Source: Panonychus citri
Taxonomy: Eukaryota > Arthropoda > Arachnida > Trombidiformes > Tetranychidae
Reading direction: 5' to 3'
Assembly: GCF_014898815.1 (NCBI RefSeq)
Contig: NW_026515509.1
Coordinates: forward strand, 186,001 to 250,000
DNA: 64,000 nt
A program made the position numbers and the translations under genes. Below, piece after piece: positions 11,947-25,140 of this stretch (position 1 is its first letter; the number at the start of each line of letters is the position of its first letter). A model generated the notes under the pieces. It had not been told where the DNA came from and searched no databases. It saw nothing but the letters and a program-made list of their open reading frames with translations.

Positions 11947-14900
11947 GATAATTATACTATGTTCTTGACAAGGTTTAAGTTTGTTTTTCCATGTGATGAC
12001 CTTTCAACTTTGGTAAACAAACAAAACCAGGTAAACCTTCAATCGTTCAGTAAACGAATAACAAAATAAACGATAACCGATCAATATCAAGACAACAATA
12101 AAAAAAACAGATGACTAACAAAAGTGAATGTCCACTGTTGAGATCATTGGTCCATCCAAGCTTATTACCTGTCACATTATCATTATCGTCACTCTCATCA
12201 TTCTAATCTTAATCTTAATCATAATTAATAATCAGTTTGATTCCATCTCTTTTTTCTGTTTCCTTTTTGTTTCAATCACATTTAGTTTTCCTCTCATGTT
12301 CCTAATCTCTCATTTTCTTTTTTATTTCTCTCTTTCTTGAGAATAGTCTCTGTAATTTCTTGTTCTTCTTTTTCTTTTGCATCCTCATCATCTTTTCACA
12401 ACTAGAAGGCCTCACCAATCACGAGAGAATTTTGATTAAAATTCGAAACTTCCGTTTTTTCTTTCATCATTGAAAATAGAAAACTTTTTCTCTTCTCATC
12501 TCCATGATATCTGCTATTTCCTCCTTCAGGCTAAGATTAACGATTAGTCTCTTGTGTATTTAAATATACTAATTTGATGAAGATAAAGAGAGAGAGAGAG
12601 AGAGCAAAGAAAACTAAATATGATAATCATCCTCATCCTCATCATCTTCATTGTACATGAGTTGTGTTTATTTCTCAATCTCTTTTAATGATGAAGAGAA
12701 AAAACTTTTACGATTACAAGATATAACTTTTCAAGAGTTTGAATTGAATTAGATTACTCTTGATCTTTGGTAGTTAATCACGCAAACCAATTTTAATCAT
12801 TCAGGTGAAAACAACAATGTTAACTAATCATGAGGCATCAAATTATTAATTACATGATTACAAATTTAAATTGCATTTTATTGAACACAAAATTGAATTG
12901 AATTTTTTTATATTATCATTAGTCCACTTTTAGTGAGATGGATTAGAGAGAGATCGAGTGAGTGAGTGAGTGAGAGAGTGAGAGAGAAAGAAATAGAAAA
13001 ACAAATTAAGATTAGATTTAGATTAAGATTGAAGTATTAATAAAAGCTAATCACAATCAGATGATAATTGTTAATCGTTAATAATTTATTGAAGTACAGA
13101 ATTTACCATTTCATTAGTAACTTTCACTTTTTTTATTATTAATTTCTTTTTACACCAAATTAACTTTTAGTGTTTTAATTAAGTGAACAAGTTGATTTGG
13201 TTAGATAGCAAGAAGAGAAAAACAATTATATCAATTTGCAATTTGATTGTTAACTTTTCCATGCAAACACATAGGTATATGTACTTATTACATGCAAAGG
13301 TAGTGGAAAATTGAAAGATAAGGTGAGTTAATAAGATTGACCTGAAAACGAAGGTAAAAATTCAATGAGATGAAAATACTGATTTTCCATTTGGTGTATT
13401 AAAAGGTTAACGAGCCTCGGAAATGAGAATCACCTCATTCTCTCTCCCTCTACCTCTCTCTCTCTCTCAACAGGTAAGAGTAAAGTAAAAAATCATCAAA
13501 AAAGTAAAGTGAAAAGTAATTACCTGTGACGCTGTTTAGGTAAGAAATCATCAACGAGGTGAGATGATACTATTCATTTACCTGGATAGAAAAAAAAACA
13601 AAAAGTTCAAAGGTGTAAAAGGTTCAGTGATTCAATGAATTGAATGCAAAAATTTAGTGCAAATTCATTTGATTTTGCAAAGCAATTAAGAAGTAATCGT
13701 TAGCAATTTGACTAATCAACATTAAACCACCGAGAGTTGACCATCCGTTTTATAAAATACTGTAAATTATTAAGAATGATTTCCAGCTTAACGCTGGTAA
13801 ATAAGTTTCTTGGCACAAATTCAGTTCAATGGAATCAGAGTTAGAAAACTAAATTATTACAATTCTAATCTGAATAATTGTAAACCTTATTGTTTTGCAT
13901 ATTTGTCAATGATAAGCTTGAAAAATGATCCATTTAATTTGCATAAACAATTATTGTTTTTTCCTCTTTTTCCATTCCCAATTTACCCACCGTTAAGTTA
14001 ATCCACCTCCTATTTTATCCCACCTTCCTTGTCAACCAGGTCCATCTCATTAGCTATCATCATCGCAATTAACTTTATCGATCCCATTTTCATTAATTTT
14101 ACGTTTTTTTTTGCTTCCTTTACTATTGATGTTAACTCATTCATGAATATCTACACCAAATCCATTACAGTTTCAATCTCTCAATGTTTAATTTCATTTC
14201 AACTTTAAGCTTTTCATTTGCAATTGATTCAATCAATTAACTTTCATCATTTTGTTCAGATAGTTACAATTTACTTGTGATATATTCTTACCCTTGATTC
14301 TGTGTGTTATCTCAATTGATTAAATAAGTGTTTTAATAATCAGAAAACAAGTCAAGTTAATCAAGATACACACACATAGAATACAAGATTAAATGAGATA
14401 AATCACCATTAATGTTGTTCATTTTAATCAAATCCAAATGTTGATTAACAATTGTTGACAGTTTATATTACCATCCAATAAGAGATTACAATTAATTGAC
14501 ACTTTCAATTGAATCTTTCAATGAATAGCATGACAACAGCAATGGAAATGAACTGAACAGAGTTCAATATTAATGAATAAGTGTTCTTATACCTCATAGT
14601 CATGATAATCTTAAAATTCAATGATGAAAATTTCATATTTCAAATTTTGAATTCAATTCACTTATTTATCACTATTATTGAATTGAATATATTTACTTAT
14701 GAGAATCTAATTTCTCATCATCTTTAGGCCTAAATCCTTATGCTTTTTATTGGATTTGATGATGATGATGATTATAAGAACCGAAAATATTTTCATCATC
14801 ACAATTTAACTTACATCTTATTACTTTTTCGTATTGAATTCATAACCATCATCATGTATCTTAACGAGTTACCATGAATTTATAAGTGACACAATTTGAA

Positions 14901-15583
14901 ACTTTTACTTTTCTCTTATTATTTTTGCAAAATTACAATTTCTGCGTTTATTTAATATTGGAAAAGTGTATCAGTTTAATTGTGACCCACATTTGATTGT
15001 AATTCAGTCAACCTTAAATCTAATCATTTACTTAATCTTATCCAATTTAGTGTATTAACTTTACTCCACCCAATTTACAATTTACAATCAACAAGTCGAT
15101 TAATTAATTAATAAATCGGTCATTTAATTAACTGTGCAAATTGATTCTCTCTCTCTCTCTCTCTCAACCAGTAATCACTAATTACATTTATTTACGTTTA
15201 AAATCAATTTACAAAAAAAGTAAAGGCTCACAAGTTATTATACTTTCAACATCATCATTATCATCATTAAAGTATTATACATGTATGTATATCTAAGTTT
15301 GCAAGAGAAAAAAACTAATGATGATGATGATACTCACGTATAATTAAGTGCATAATGTTGATATAATAATAATAAGCATAATATCAAAGCGGAAAAAAAA
15401 TCAAAGTCCAGAATGATAATAAGGTGACCACAAAGGTAACTAGGAGGTTGTAATGATGATGATGATGATAAACAGGAAAAGGGAAAGCAAAAGTCAAGAA
15501 AAAAAATGATAGAAAAAAGAAAGAAAATAAAATTGAAGATAAAGTTGATGGGTAGAAATTATTTACAACAAACAACACCCTTT

Positions 15584-15612
<29 letters not shown>
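15584..15612. repeat. (AG)n microsatellite
   Basis: AG run of 29 bp. Confidence 0.9.
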
Positions 15613-15615
<3 letters not shown>

Positions 15616-16134
15616 TGATGAAGACAAGGATCAAAATGATGATAATCATGAGGAGTTTCTCCATTTAAAGGGACTGTAAATATCGTTGTTGTTGTTGTTT
15701 CTCTTGCAAAGACTATAATTAAAATGAGAGATGATAAAGATAAGAGAGAGATAGAGGAAAGTGGGAGATGATAATATCTTCACTCCCAAAGTGAATAATT
15801 ATGATAGTGAAAATTAAATACCTTCAGCATAATTATCATCATCGAAAAAGAGGAAAATAAAAAGAGAGAGAGAGAAAAAAAATCGAACACAAATTTGTGG
15901 TTTGCTCTATCATCCTAATCGTCAATTCCTCGTTTTTTTTCATCTCTTAACTTTCTCTTTGATAGTCACTCTCTTTTTCTCTCCCTCTCAGAAATCTCTC
16001 ATTACTCTCATCATCATCATGTTTTCATGCTGAATGAATATTCAGTCAACCGATCAGCATAGTTTTTTTCTTCTCGCATTTAAAAAGCCTCAAGAGTTTT
16101 TTTACTTTCCATCATTTTGCATCATTTCTCTCCC

Positions 16135-16138
<4 letters not shown>

Positions 16139-16180
<42 letters not shown>
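16139..16180. repeat. (TC)n microsatellite
   Basis: Uninterrupted TC run of 42 bp. Confidence 0.95.
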
Positions 16181-16183
<3 letters not shown>

Positions 16184-19100
16184 TTCTGTTCAGCTCACTC
16201 TCAATAATTCACTCATCAGCATCTTCCTTATCATCAGCTTGCAAAATGATGAATAAAAGAAACGATAATATAAAATTTATTTTCCATCATGGAAACAAAT
16301 TCAATAAACTTTGTTGATTTACTCGCTAATTCATTTACAAACTTTTCAAACTTGAAACTTTTTCTCTCCCTCTTATCTTTCACCCAATTATTATTTATAT
16401 AGAAATTAGCAAACATGATAATATTCATTTATAATATCGTTGATTGTGATTAGTTTAATTGTGCAACTTTTACCTTGAGAAGGAATAAAATTTATGTCTT
16501 CCTTATCTTCATCTTACCAGCTTATCCTCATCAACACCGAGCAAAATTTAAAAGGCCTCAAAACTAATCATCATCATCTTCATTTTAAATAATACCTCTT
16601 TTCCCACCTTCACCCTCTCATCCTCATCCTCTTCTTCATCATCACGTTTAATTTGAATCCTCATGATGATCAACATCCTCATCTTTAAGCTCTGAAACAG
16701 TTTCGTAACAATTAAAGTCCTAAATCTCCCACAGCCATTTCAATTTGAAATCCCTAAAGTTTTTCAATCCATTCACTTTACCCACCCCACTCCTCACCAA
16801 TCTCAATACCCTCCATCTCCCTCTTGATGGTAATATCAACTTTGTACTTGATAAGCATAATTCAATGCTAACATTGATCTTATTTTCAACAATTTCAATA
16901 TAATTTCAATTGTTAATTTGAAGTAAAGTAACAACAAAATACAAACCAGATTAACTTTCATTAATTTACCCAAAAATCTCATCAATCTATTAATATAACT
17001 ACCAATTACAATTTAATTAAATTCACTCATAACAATTTGACAAATTAAATTTCAAACCCAAAACTAATTACAAATGCAAACATATTAATAATATCATAAT
17101 CTACCTCCTCCTACAACTTTTCCCCTCTTCAAGTGTAATAATGATCACAAGGCAAACATTAATTAACTAATAGTAATTAGTATTATTATTATTGCAACAT
17201 CATTTATCATGTGATGGATTATGATGAATATGTACTTGGAAACTTAATTCCTTTCAATCTGAATAAATGAATCAACTTTTTTTCTCTATTTTTGTTACTC
17301 ATGAAATGAGATTATCAACAAAATTCAACTTGATCACTAATTAGAATCTGGTTATTAAACTAATTGATTCGATTGAAAATGAACACTGAATTGTTTTAAG
17401 AACCCAGAAGTGATACCTAGTTACCTAATCACCTACTGAACTCTGAACACTGAGCATTGGTATTGGTTAATCTGAACTATCTGAATAAATAAGAATATTT
17501 TTCGTGGAAATTTGTTTACGGTAATATGTTGGAAGAGTGGGAATTTTTTACGTACCAAGTACTTTGGGAATTTATATTCAAAATCTGAGAATTTCAAGGA
17601 AAGATTTCAATCTTCTCTTCTGGAATTATCGTAAAGTTCAATGGATCATGACATCTCACTTGTGAATTGAAATGTTACCCTTGGATTTTATATCTTATCA
17701 ACTTGGAAACATGAAATTTTTTCTTTGGAAAAGACTTGGAAAACGGAAACTCTTGTCCATTTCCTGTTACCATGTTATCCCTTCTTAACGAGTGAAAGGT
17801 GGAAAAATGAAATATCACCCTGATAGAAAGGAGATAATCTCAAATCGATAGAACAGTTGGACATGATTCTTTTCTATGAGAGATACATAAAAAATATATT
17901 ACATATATTTATGGACATGGAGGATAATAATTTGAAATTTAAATTCGAAAAAAGAGAAAAAAGTTGTCAGAACTTTTTTCCTTCATTTTGCTCTCCTTTT
18001 CTCTCTCTCTCTTCTTTCTCACATGGGAATCAAACATGCACCATAATAATAATGATGATTGATTGAATTTCACTGAGAAGAAAAATTTCACTTCCATTTT
18101 TAATGAAATCTAGAAGAAAATTTTATTCCAATTTCAATTGATAAAGTTCATGATGAAAAGTTTCCACAGATCACAAATTGAACCACATGAAATCATGATT
18201 GAACTAAATTAAGATAACACTTTGTTAGTAGTTTAAGAAAAATAAATTTCTCTTCTCATTTTTACCCAAGTGATTATTAAATTACTCCAACATGGTGATC
18301 ACATACTATTCACAGAATCTATTTGTATAATATCATGTACAATAAAAAATAAGAGAAGAAAAAAATTATCTATCAAGTTTCAATTTTCTGCATCATCATC
18401 AGGAGCACCTCATCATATCCATTAGTCAGATTACGTGCTAACGTTTTGCTCCGGTTGTTTTCTGTGATTTTTTGACATTAAATGCGCAAAAAAATGTGAC
18501 GAAATTCACAATGACAGAGATTGAAAGAGAAAGACAGAAAGAAAGAGAGAGAGAGAGATTATTATCACACCTGTGTCTCAATGATCAACACATAAAAAGC
18601 CCAAGAAGTTACCTGGTAGTCAGAGAGATGGAGTAACATTATGGTCGATAGAGCAACAAATAGGTAATAACATTGACTTTGAAATGCTCCACCTTGTATG
18701 CAAAGTTTAGCTTGGATTGGTTTCATTAAATCTTATTGAGATGGAAAAGTCGATATTTTTGATTCCACAATCAATTAATACGTGGAAAGACCCTTATTAC
18801 AATAGTGGTTCATGTAAATTCTGGATTGAAGTTTAATTATTAGTAAACTATTGTAATGAATGAATTGGAAATTAAAATACAGTGCTAATTGCAATCATCG
18901 TGCAAATGATTAACTATCAACAATCAGCAAAACATAAGCAAGAAGGAGAGAGGAACAGCAAAAGCAATTAAAATTAACCATTGGAGGTAAAAAAAAAATC
19001 ATGTTAAAAAAGAGGAAAAAAAGTTAATGGTTTTTGAGTGAAGATGCAAACAAAAAAAAAATGAGCACATAAAAACATTACCATACCTTTATTTTTCCTC

Positions 19101-20990
19101 ATCTTCACCTTAATCCTCCCCAAGAAAACAACCATCATAATCATCGAGTTAATCTGAGCAATTATCAGCCTCATCTTATCCTAATACACACACAAATATA
19201 CATTAAGAGTAACACTAATCTTTTTAATTCATCTTTTATAATACATATGAATTGAATCTGTAAATTTACATTTGATGGACAAAAAAGTTTCAGAACCATT
19301 GATTATATTGAATGTGATTGAAGATGAAATCAAGAGAGAAAAAAAAGAAAGAAGGAAAGAGAGAGATGCTCGAATCTACACTTTAAATGGTAAATAGTGA
19401 AAATAATACATATTAAGATGGTAACGATTATGTTACAGGTAAAGGTAAGTATAAGGAGCCAATAAAAAAGCTTAACGACTTGACATTCATCAAAGTTACA
19501 TGTTAAACCTGAGATGGCGATGAAAGTCGGTTATGCTCATAAAAACAAATCTATCGGCCTCTTATCATCATTATCATCCTCATCTTCATCTTCATCTTCA
19601 TCCTTAGCATCATCCTCATCAACAACAACAACAACAACAATCAATAGCATTTCTTTTCAGTATTAACCTTCAATTTTGTATATAACTTTTTTCTCTCAGT
19701 TTCCTCTTACCTGTTTGGGTTCATCTCTCAGGTAAAGATGAAAAAACTGCAAGAGTAACACAACCTTATAAGGTATTATTGCGGTAACCGCCTGACCAGT
19801 TACATGATTTACGATCATCATGATGAGGATGAAGATGATAAAAGGTAAAGATATTAACCTTCAACGTTTAACATGATAAACTTTTTTTCTCTCTCTCTCT
19901 CTTTCCTCCCTCTTCTTACTTTTTCTTGCTTCTCTTACCTTGTTTTTGTATTTTCTTCATTCTCTGATTGACTTTTCTCACCTTACTATTTCTTTTCAAT
20001 TCTGATCAATATCTTTAATCTTCATCATTAACTTTGAACATTTCACCTCATCTGATTGATTCATTCTCATCATTATCGTCAATCACATGACAATTACTGT
20101 AACTATCTAACACTTTGTTGTTTTGAAAAGTTAACAACTAATCAAACTGTTGTTGTGATTGAAACTTTTTTGCTACTATCATTTCTCGTGATTTAATTAA
20201 CTTCATCAGAGGGATAATCATCAGCGGATTAAACCATTGATTATGATGAAGTTCATGATAAATCATTTTAAATAATATTATCCATGGAGCAGCTGAAAAG
20301 GAGGAGGAGGAAGATTCTGTTAATACCAACAGCTGGATTCATCATCATCAATATGAGCCTCTCATCATCATAACCATCAAAATCTTAATCTTCATCATCA
20401 ATTTAAATTGCATGGTAACTCAGTTAACTGAAAGCAATTAGAAAAGAGAAAAATCTATCTTGATCTTTCTGTTTTATATAATAAACCAGGAAATTTGAAA
20501 TGTAACAATTAAAATCAATCATCAAAAAGTAAGAACAACAGTTAACCATTTAATACAATAGCTTCCAATATGCGAGTTAATTAATTAATAAATAAGCAAT
20601 AACTGTGTTACATTGTGTATGTGAGTAAATTGCTTATCACAATGAAAGAGCAGTTAAATTATAATCAACATCATACTCCAATGTTAATTAATTAATGAGT
20701 ATGATCAATAAGCATGTAAATAAAAGTATAAACTATCATTAACTTATTCGTGATCAGTTAACATTACTATTAATTGCACTTTAATTTCAATTTACAGTTT
20801 ATAGATTTTGTTCATCTGTTGCCTCTATTTTCCAATTGTATCATTCATTTTAACATAGCGAATGATTTTAATTTTGAATTTTTGATCGCAAAAAGAGTTA
20901 TTTTATTGGAAGTGATAAATTAATTTGATTACTATTTAAATCACCTGAGATAATTTGATGGAAGGGTTTGGAATCTGATGATGAAATTGA

Positions 20991-21810
20991 TCAACAAAGT
21001 TGATTATTTTCCTTTCGCAGTGGACAATCAGATGACCAGTGGAATTGGTTTGGCTTCCCATTGGCATTAAATCGACAACAAACTCCTTTTGGTTTCTTTT
21101 TATTAGTTTGTTGATTATTATTATTATTACCTTCACGGTAGTGATTGAATTGTTTCTTGCGAGGAAATTGTTGTTGATTTTTAGATACGTGATAATTATT
21201 ATCACGTGGTAATTGTTGCTCGGCTGTTTTGGCGATGGTGTAAAATTCACAATAGTTATTCACTTGGTGACCTAAGAAACACCGATTCAGTTCATCAGAG
21301 AGATGATCAATCATCAATTCTACTGCTTGAGTTTCAGTGAGTCCAGCTAATCTTTTCTTACTTTCAAAATATTCATCGCCATTTTCAACATGATTACATT
21401 TCAATCAACAATAGGGCTAATTGACCTGACACCAAAATGGTTAGTTAATTTGTTTTTAATTGTGCTTCAATCACCAGAATTTTGAGCATTAATATAAGTA
21501 TTAAGAGCATCTTTATCTAGGTACTCAGCAAGGTAATCGAATTTTCATGTTAAAATCAATTGTAACGCATAGCAATTACTTCGTATAACTTTAACCAGTT
21601 TTCATTCGTAAAAATGTATCATGGCCATTGAAATGTGAAGTCTTGGATGAAAGTGATTTAAGTGTGGTTGTTCATTGTGAGGAGGTAGTGGTTGTGGTGG
21701 TGGAAAAACTTCAGCACTATAAACATTATTAACAGTTTGGGAGGAAAGTTGAATAATATCCCAGTCATTTCAATTGAGACAAGAAATTATAAAAAGACAA
21801 ACAAAGATAA
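20991..21810 (-). pseudogene. Decayed Ty3/gypsy-type gag
   Basis: The minus strand reads, across several frames, as a retrotransposon gag. Near 21700-21770 is a Pro-rich piece (VFPPPQPLPPHNEQ). Near 21450-21530 is a capsid-like piece (EYLDKDALNTYINAQNSG). The longest intact piece is 137 codons at 20991-21404: a helical capsid end (LIDHLSDELNRCFLG), an Asn/Gln/Lys-rich stretch, and a Cys/His cluster (CCRFNANGKPNQFHWSSDC) resembling a degenerate zinc knuckle. Stops and frame changes separate the pieces, so it is dead. No protease or RT follows within 1 kb, so the element is truncated. Confidence 0.7.
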
Positions 21811-21966
21811 GGATATGAGACGAATTACTGAGATTGAATTGGTTTGACTGATTTAGTTGCATTTAAGAGTAGAGTGGACAACGAAGAAATATCCTGTCGA
21901 CTTGTAAGGTTTTGGATTGAATTTAAAGTCGACATTAGTATTTTATTATTATTAATAATAGTAAAT

Positions 21967-22025
21967 GTTGCACAAAAAAATGATGACAAAGATCCGGTGA
22001 TGAATGTGAATTTCAGATGATAAAT
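21967..22025. repeat. LTR-edge-like direct repeat, copy A
   Basis: Imperfect copy (about 59 bp) of 22629-22687, sharing CACAAAAAAATGATGACAAA, then TCC(G/T)GTGATGA and an ATTTCA-containing tail. It starts with TG, as LTR ends do. Confidence 0.5.
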
Positions 22026-22600
22026 TTTATTATTGAATTTTTTTTGTTTGTAAATTTATTGGGACCTCTGAAGTTGATTATTTAACAACTTAGTTGTTTT
22101 ATTTTTGTTCGTTAAATTGATGTTTAACTTTGCTTCAAGTTTTTTATGTATTTTGAGACGACCAGATAAATTACTTTCGTGGATTTTTCTTCTTTAGATT
22201 TAGTTGATTCGACGTTCATAGATTTTATTTCAAGCTTATTAGAGAGAAATTGGTAGTTGTTTATTTTTCACAATCTGACGCTTCTTGGTTTTTTACTGCT
22301 AATAGTTGAGTACCAGTGTTGAATTGGCTGTAGAAAAACGTGCAACTTTCTTCTTTGTCGTTGAAATGTAATACCATTTGAACTTGGTTGACGAAGTGAA
22401 ATGAATGAAAGATTATTTGTTTTTGAACAGGGTATACTTACGTTTTGTATTCGATTGTGGGAATGGTTTAGACTTTTTTGAACGATCAGTATCATTTAAC
22501 TCAAAGAATTAAGCACAAAATAATTCACGTATTGATGTTGAGGTCACTTTTGTTAAAACTTTTATGAAAATGACTTTAAACTTTCACCACTGGAACAGAA
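22026..22600. other. Decayed element sequence, no intact gene
   Basis: The minus strand gives short frames with coding-like composition (for example SQFNTGTQLLAVKNQEA near 22280-22330) interrupted by stops. It probably belongs to the same set of retroelement remnants. No domain is recognised. Confidence 0.4.
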
Positions 22601-22607
22601 GACTCCG

Positions 22608-22625
22608 TCCTCATCGTGGGCTCCA
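22608..22625 (-). other. Possible retroelement primer-binding site
   Basis: On the minus strand, 3 nt after a putative LTR end (CA, from TG at 22629 on the plus strand), the sequence starts TGGAGCCCACGATGAGGA. A TGG start just inside an LTR is the signature of a tRNA-primed site. The tRNA is not assigned. Confidence 0.4.
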
Positions 22626-22628
22626 AAA

Positions 22629-22687
22629 TGTCACACAAAAAATGATGACAAAGTTCCTGTGATGATCCGTCGATTTCAACACTAAAT
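22629..22687. repeat. LTR-edge-like direct repeat, copy B
   Basis: Starts TGTCACACAAAAAATGATG and is imperfectly repeated at 21967. Beside it lies a primer-binding-like site, so it is probably the inner end of a decayed 5' LTR of a minus-strand element. The right end of that LTR was not located. Confidence 0.45.
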
Positions 22688-22812
22688 TATGGGATATGAG
22701 TCGGAAGATTAGGTAAGGTTACATTGTTTACTCTTCGTGGTAATGAAGCTTGAGGTTCATCAGGTTGAATCTGTTCAATATATCGATAGAAATTAGGAGT
22801 TTGATCAGACAT
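22687..22812 (-). pseudogene. Short frame resembling a gag N-terminus
   Basis: A 41-codon frame begins MSDQTPNFYRYIEQIQ and ends LPNLPTHIP before TAA. The composition is that of a real protein start and it lies on the strand of the gag remnant to its left. It may be the displaced N-terminus of that gag, cut off by the LTR-like repeat at 22629. No domain confirms this. Confidence 0.35.
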
Positions 22813-23483
22813 TATTAGAGAGGTTGATGGATTGACACTTATAAATTATTAAGAAAGAGTAAAAGAAAGACAAAAGCAACAATAGCAAGTGACGAACAGA
22901 TTAATGAAAGAATCAAATTGTTTCTTAGTTCTTCACCGGAAGGTATTCGTCAGTTGCTTCACGGTGTAAACATAACACACTCGTTGTAATGATCTATAAG
23001 AAGACGTGAAGATTAGTTAACATAGTAAGGTGGCCAATTAAGCCCAAAAATGGTTTAATACCAGTCTCACTACGAGTGGTTATTAATCTTCGATAACAGG
23101 AGAAAGTAACAGTTACAGGGCGTTGAAAACGAGACCAGTAAATATCAGATGGATGTACTTTCACACTTATAAGATCTTATTTTCACAATTTGTCATAAAT
23201 GAGCGCAAGATTTCAGACTTAAAGTTAACTTACTAGTTATTAACAGATAGTAGTTAATAGATTAAAGTTTCCCATAAGCAGGCAGTTCAAGTTGCTTACT
23301 GATTGTTCAGTCTCACTTATTATTAATGTACACTCAAAGAATCATCAACTCAAGCTTTTATTTGACTAAGGTAAAGTTTCTCATCAATAGTCGTTGAGAG
23401 CGATTTAGTTTGCAATGTGATTGATACAGGTCGTAACAACCAAATATCCGGACTTTTGAACGCTTATATCTTTTGACCGCGAA
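22813..23483. other. Unassigned complex sequence
   Basis: Unique sequence with little microsatellite. It may include the remainder of a decayed LTR. No gene is seen. Confidence 0.4.
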
Positions 23484-23916
23484 ATGATGGAAAAGCCAAC
23501 ATGCTACAGATCGATGGAAAAAAATGTGCAAGTTTTGTTTCAGTTTTTTGTTGAATTTCCAGAACTTAAAGTGAAAAGTTCAACTAAATGTTTGGTTAAT
23601 AAATGCCATAAAAATGCAAGATGCCGATGCAATTTAGGAGTGACTTTTGTGATGATTGTCACACTACTTGTCTACTTGGGGAAAAAGGAAATTACAATGG
23701 CAAACCAGTGCCACTTTTTATTTTGAATTCGGATTCGATGTGCATCAATTGTAACCACATTCATGCTGGATATGGAATTGATGGAGTAACTTCATGTTTT
23801 AGATGTTACAATCTGAATCCAAATTCTTCAAATTATCATTTCATCTCAAATTCCTCATCAAATCATCAGTTGGTGGATCGCATTGAAGATACAAAAAACA
23901 AAACTGATGTTTTTAA
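23484..23916 (+). pseudogene. Broken unidentified gene, 5' part, with Cys-rich segment
   Basis: Two overlapping frames, 23484-23726 and 23621-23938, each read partly like protein. The first gives CLVNKCHKNARCRCNLG. The second gives FCDDCHTTCLLGEKGNYNG, then CINCNHIHAGYGIDG and SCFRCYNLNPNSSN, which looks like paired zinc-binding CxxC units. The change of frame between them, and the MITE cutting in at 23917, show that the gene is dead. The family is not recognised; an old transposon or viral-type gene is possible. Confidence 0.45.
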
Positions 23917-24776
23917 GGCCCGTATTCACCAACCGTAATCAAATTTGATTCTAGATTTAAATCTGCTAATCACAGCTTTTGTCTTTCACCAACCATAATC
24001 AAATCTTGATCTCTAATCAAAGTTAAGTTCGGATCAATTTGATTCCGGAATTAAAAAATCTAGTTTCACCAATCGAAATCAATTGATCTCAGCTCAAATT
24101 GTTGTTTCACCAACCAAAATCAAACTAATTTGATTGTAGAAGTCCTGATCAAATTTTGATCTTAGTAATTACCATGATCAAATTTTGATTTCGACTTTTT
24201 TTTCTCTTTTTTTCTAATCTAACTCATTTTTTCCGAATTTTTTTTAATGAATTGGTTTATACCATAATGCTCATTTATTTTTCTACAATTTTCGCTAGCG
24301 TAAAGAAGATTTTTTTTTTACTTAAAAATCTCAACAAAGATATTTAGAAAACTTGATCAGTGTAATCATATAACTTGTTAATTGTTTGGAAATCAATCTC
24401 AATTTCAAGTCTTTTCCATAAACAATTAATTAATTCATCCACTTCAAATTAACCGCTTTTGTCTAAAGAGAAATAATTTTTTATTGTTGTGACCGTTGTT
24501 TTGTTGATGATCGGTTGGTTAAAAAAATTAATTAAAAATTAGGGGTAAAAATGAAAAAATAGGGAAAAAAGACAAAAACACGCCCTTTTAGGGACAATTT
24601 CTTAATTGAATTAAGATTAATTTGAGTTAAGCTTAAATCAAATTAAAGTCGGAATCAATGATTCCGGAATCAACTAATCAGGCTTGGTGAAACTACTTTA
24701 TGCTTTAAACTCGGAATCATTTTGATTCCAGGATCAGTTGATTACAGCTTTTGATTACGGTTGGTGAATATGGGCC
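23917..24776. mobile_element. MITE with 27-bp terminal inverted repeats (PIF/Harbinger-like)
   Basis: The left end reads GGCCCGTATTCACCAACCGT and continues AATCAAA. The right end, reverse-complemented, reads GGCCCATATTCACCAACCGT and the same continuation: 27 bp with one mismatch. TAA flanks both ends (23914-23916 and 24777-24779), a 3-bp TWA-type target duplication as made by PIF/Harbinger transposases. The element is 860 bp, AT-rich and has no transposase frame, so it is non-autonomous. Inside, variants of TTTCACCAACC..AATCAAA recur near 23984, 24064 and 24113. Confidence 0.85.
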
Positions 24777-25140
24777 TAAATGACGGTTACCAAAATTGTG
24801 CAAATTTGGATGCATAATGGATCAAATCGAGATAGTCAATGGTATTCAATATGTTTTTAGGATTAAAGTTTTCTTAAAAAAGCCATTATTGATGGAAAAA
24901 TTCAACAAGAAGAAAATCGAATGAAATTCACTAAATTGAATTAGATTGGCAAGTTTGTTGGACGAAAAGCTATTTTATTATCACTCATCGAGAATGGGAA
25001 TATTGACACAGAAATTTTCTATGCTTATGGATTGGCTGATGAATAAATTAGATTATTTAAAAATCGAATTCATCATAAATGAATTCACCATGATTTCTAC
25101 AGAAAAAGAATTGTTCTTGTTCTCAAGATAAATATGCCAA
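24777..25140 (+). pseudogene. Broken unidentified gene, middle part
   Basis: Downstream of the MITE, coding-like pieces with stops continue on the plus strand. One frame gives KFVGRKAILLSLIENGNI followed by DTEIFYAYGLADE near 24950-25045. Another open frame covers 24946-25131. This looks like the continuation of the gene cut by the MITE. The family is unknown. Confidence 0.35.

Larger units (their letters stand above)
11494..20930. other. Non-coding low-complexity DNA
   Basis: About 9.4 kb with no convincing reading frame. It contains GA/CT runs (11924, 15584, 16139), a (GAGT)n-like run near 12958-12978, CATCAT/GATGAT tracts and AATT-rich spacers. Probably intronic or intergenic. Confidence 0.65.
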
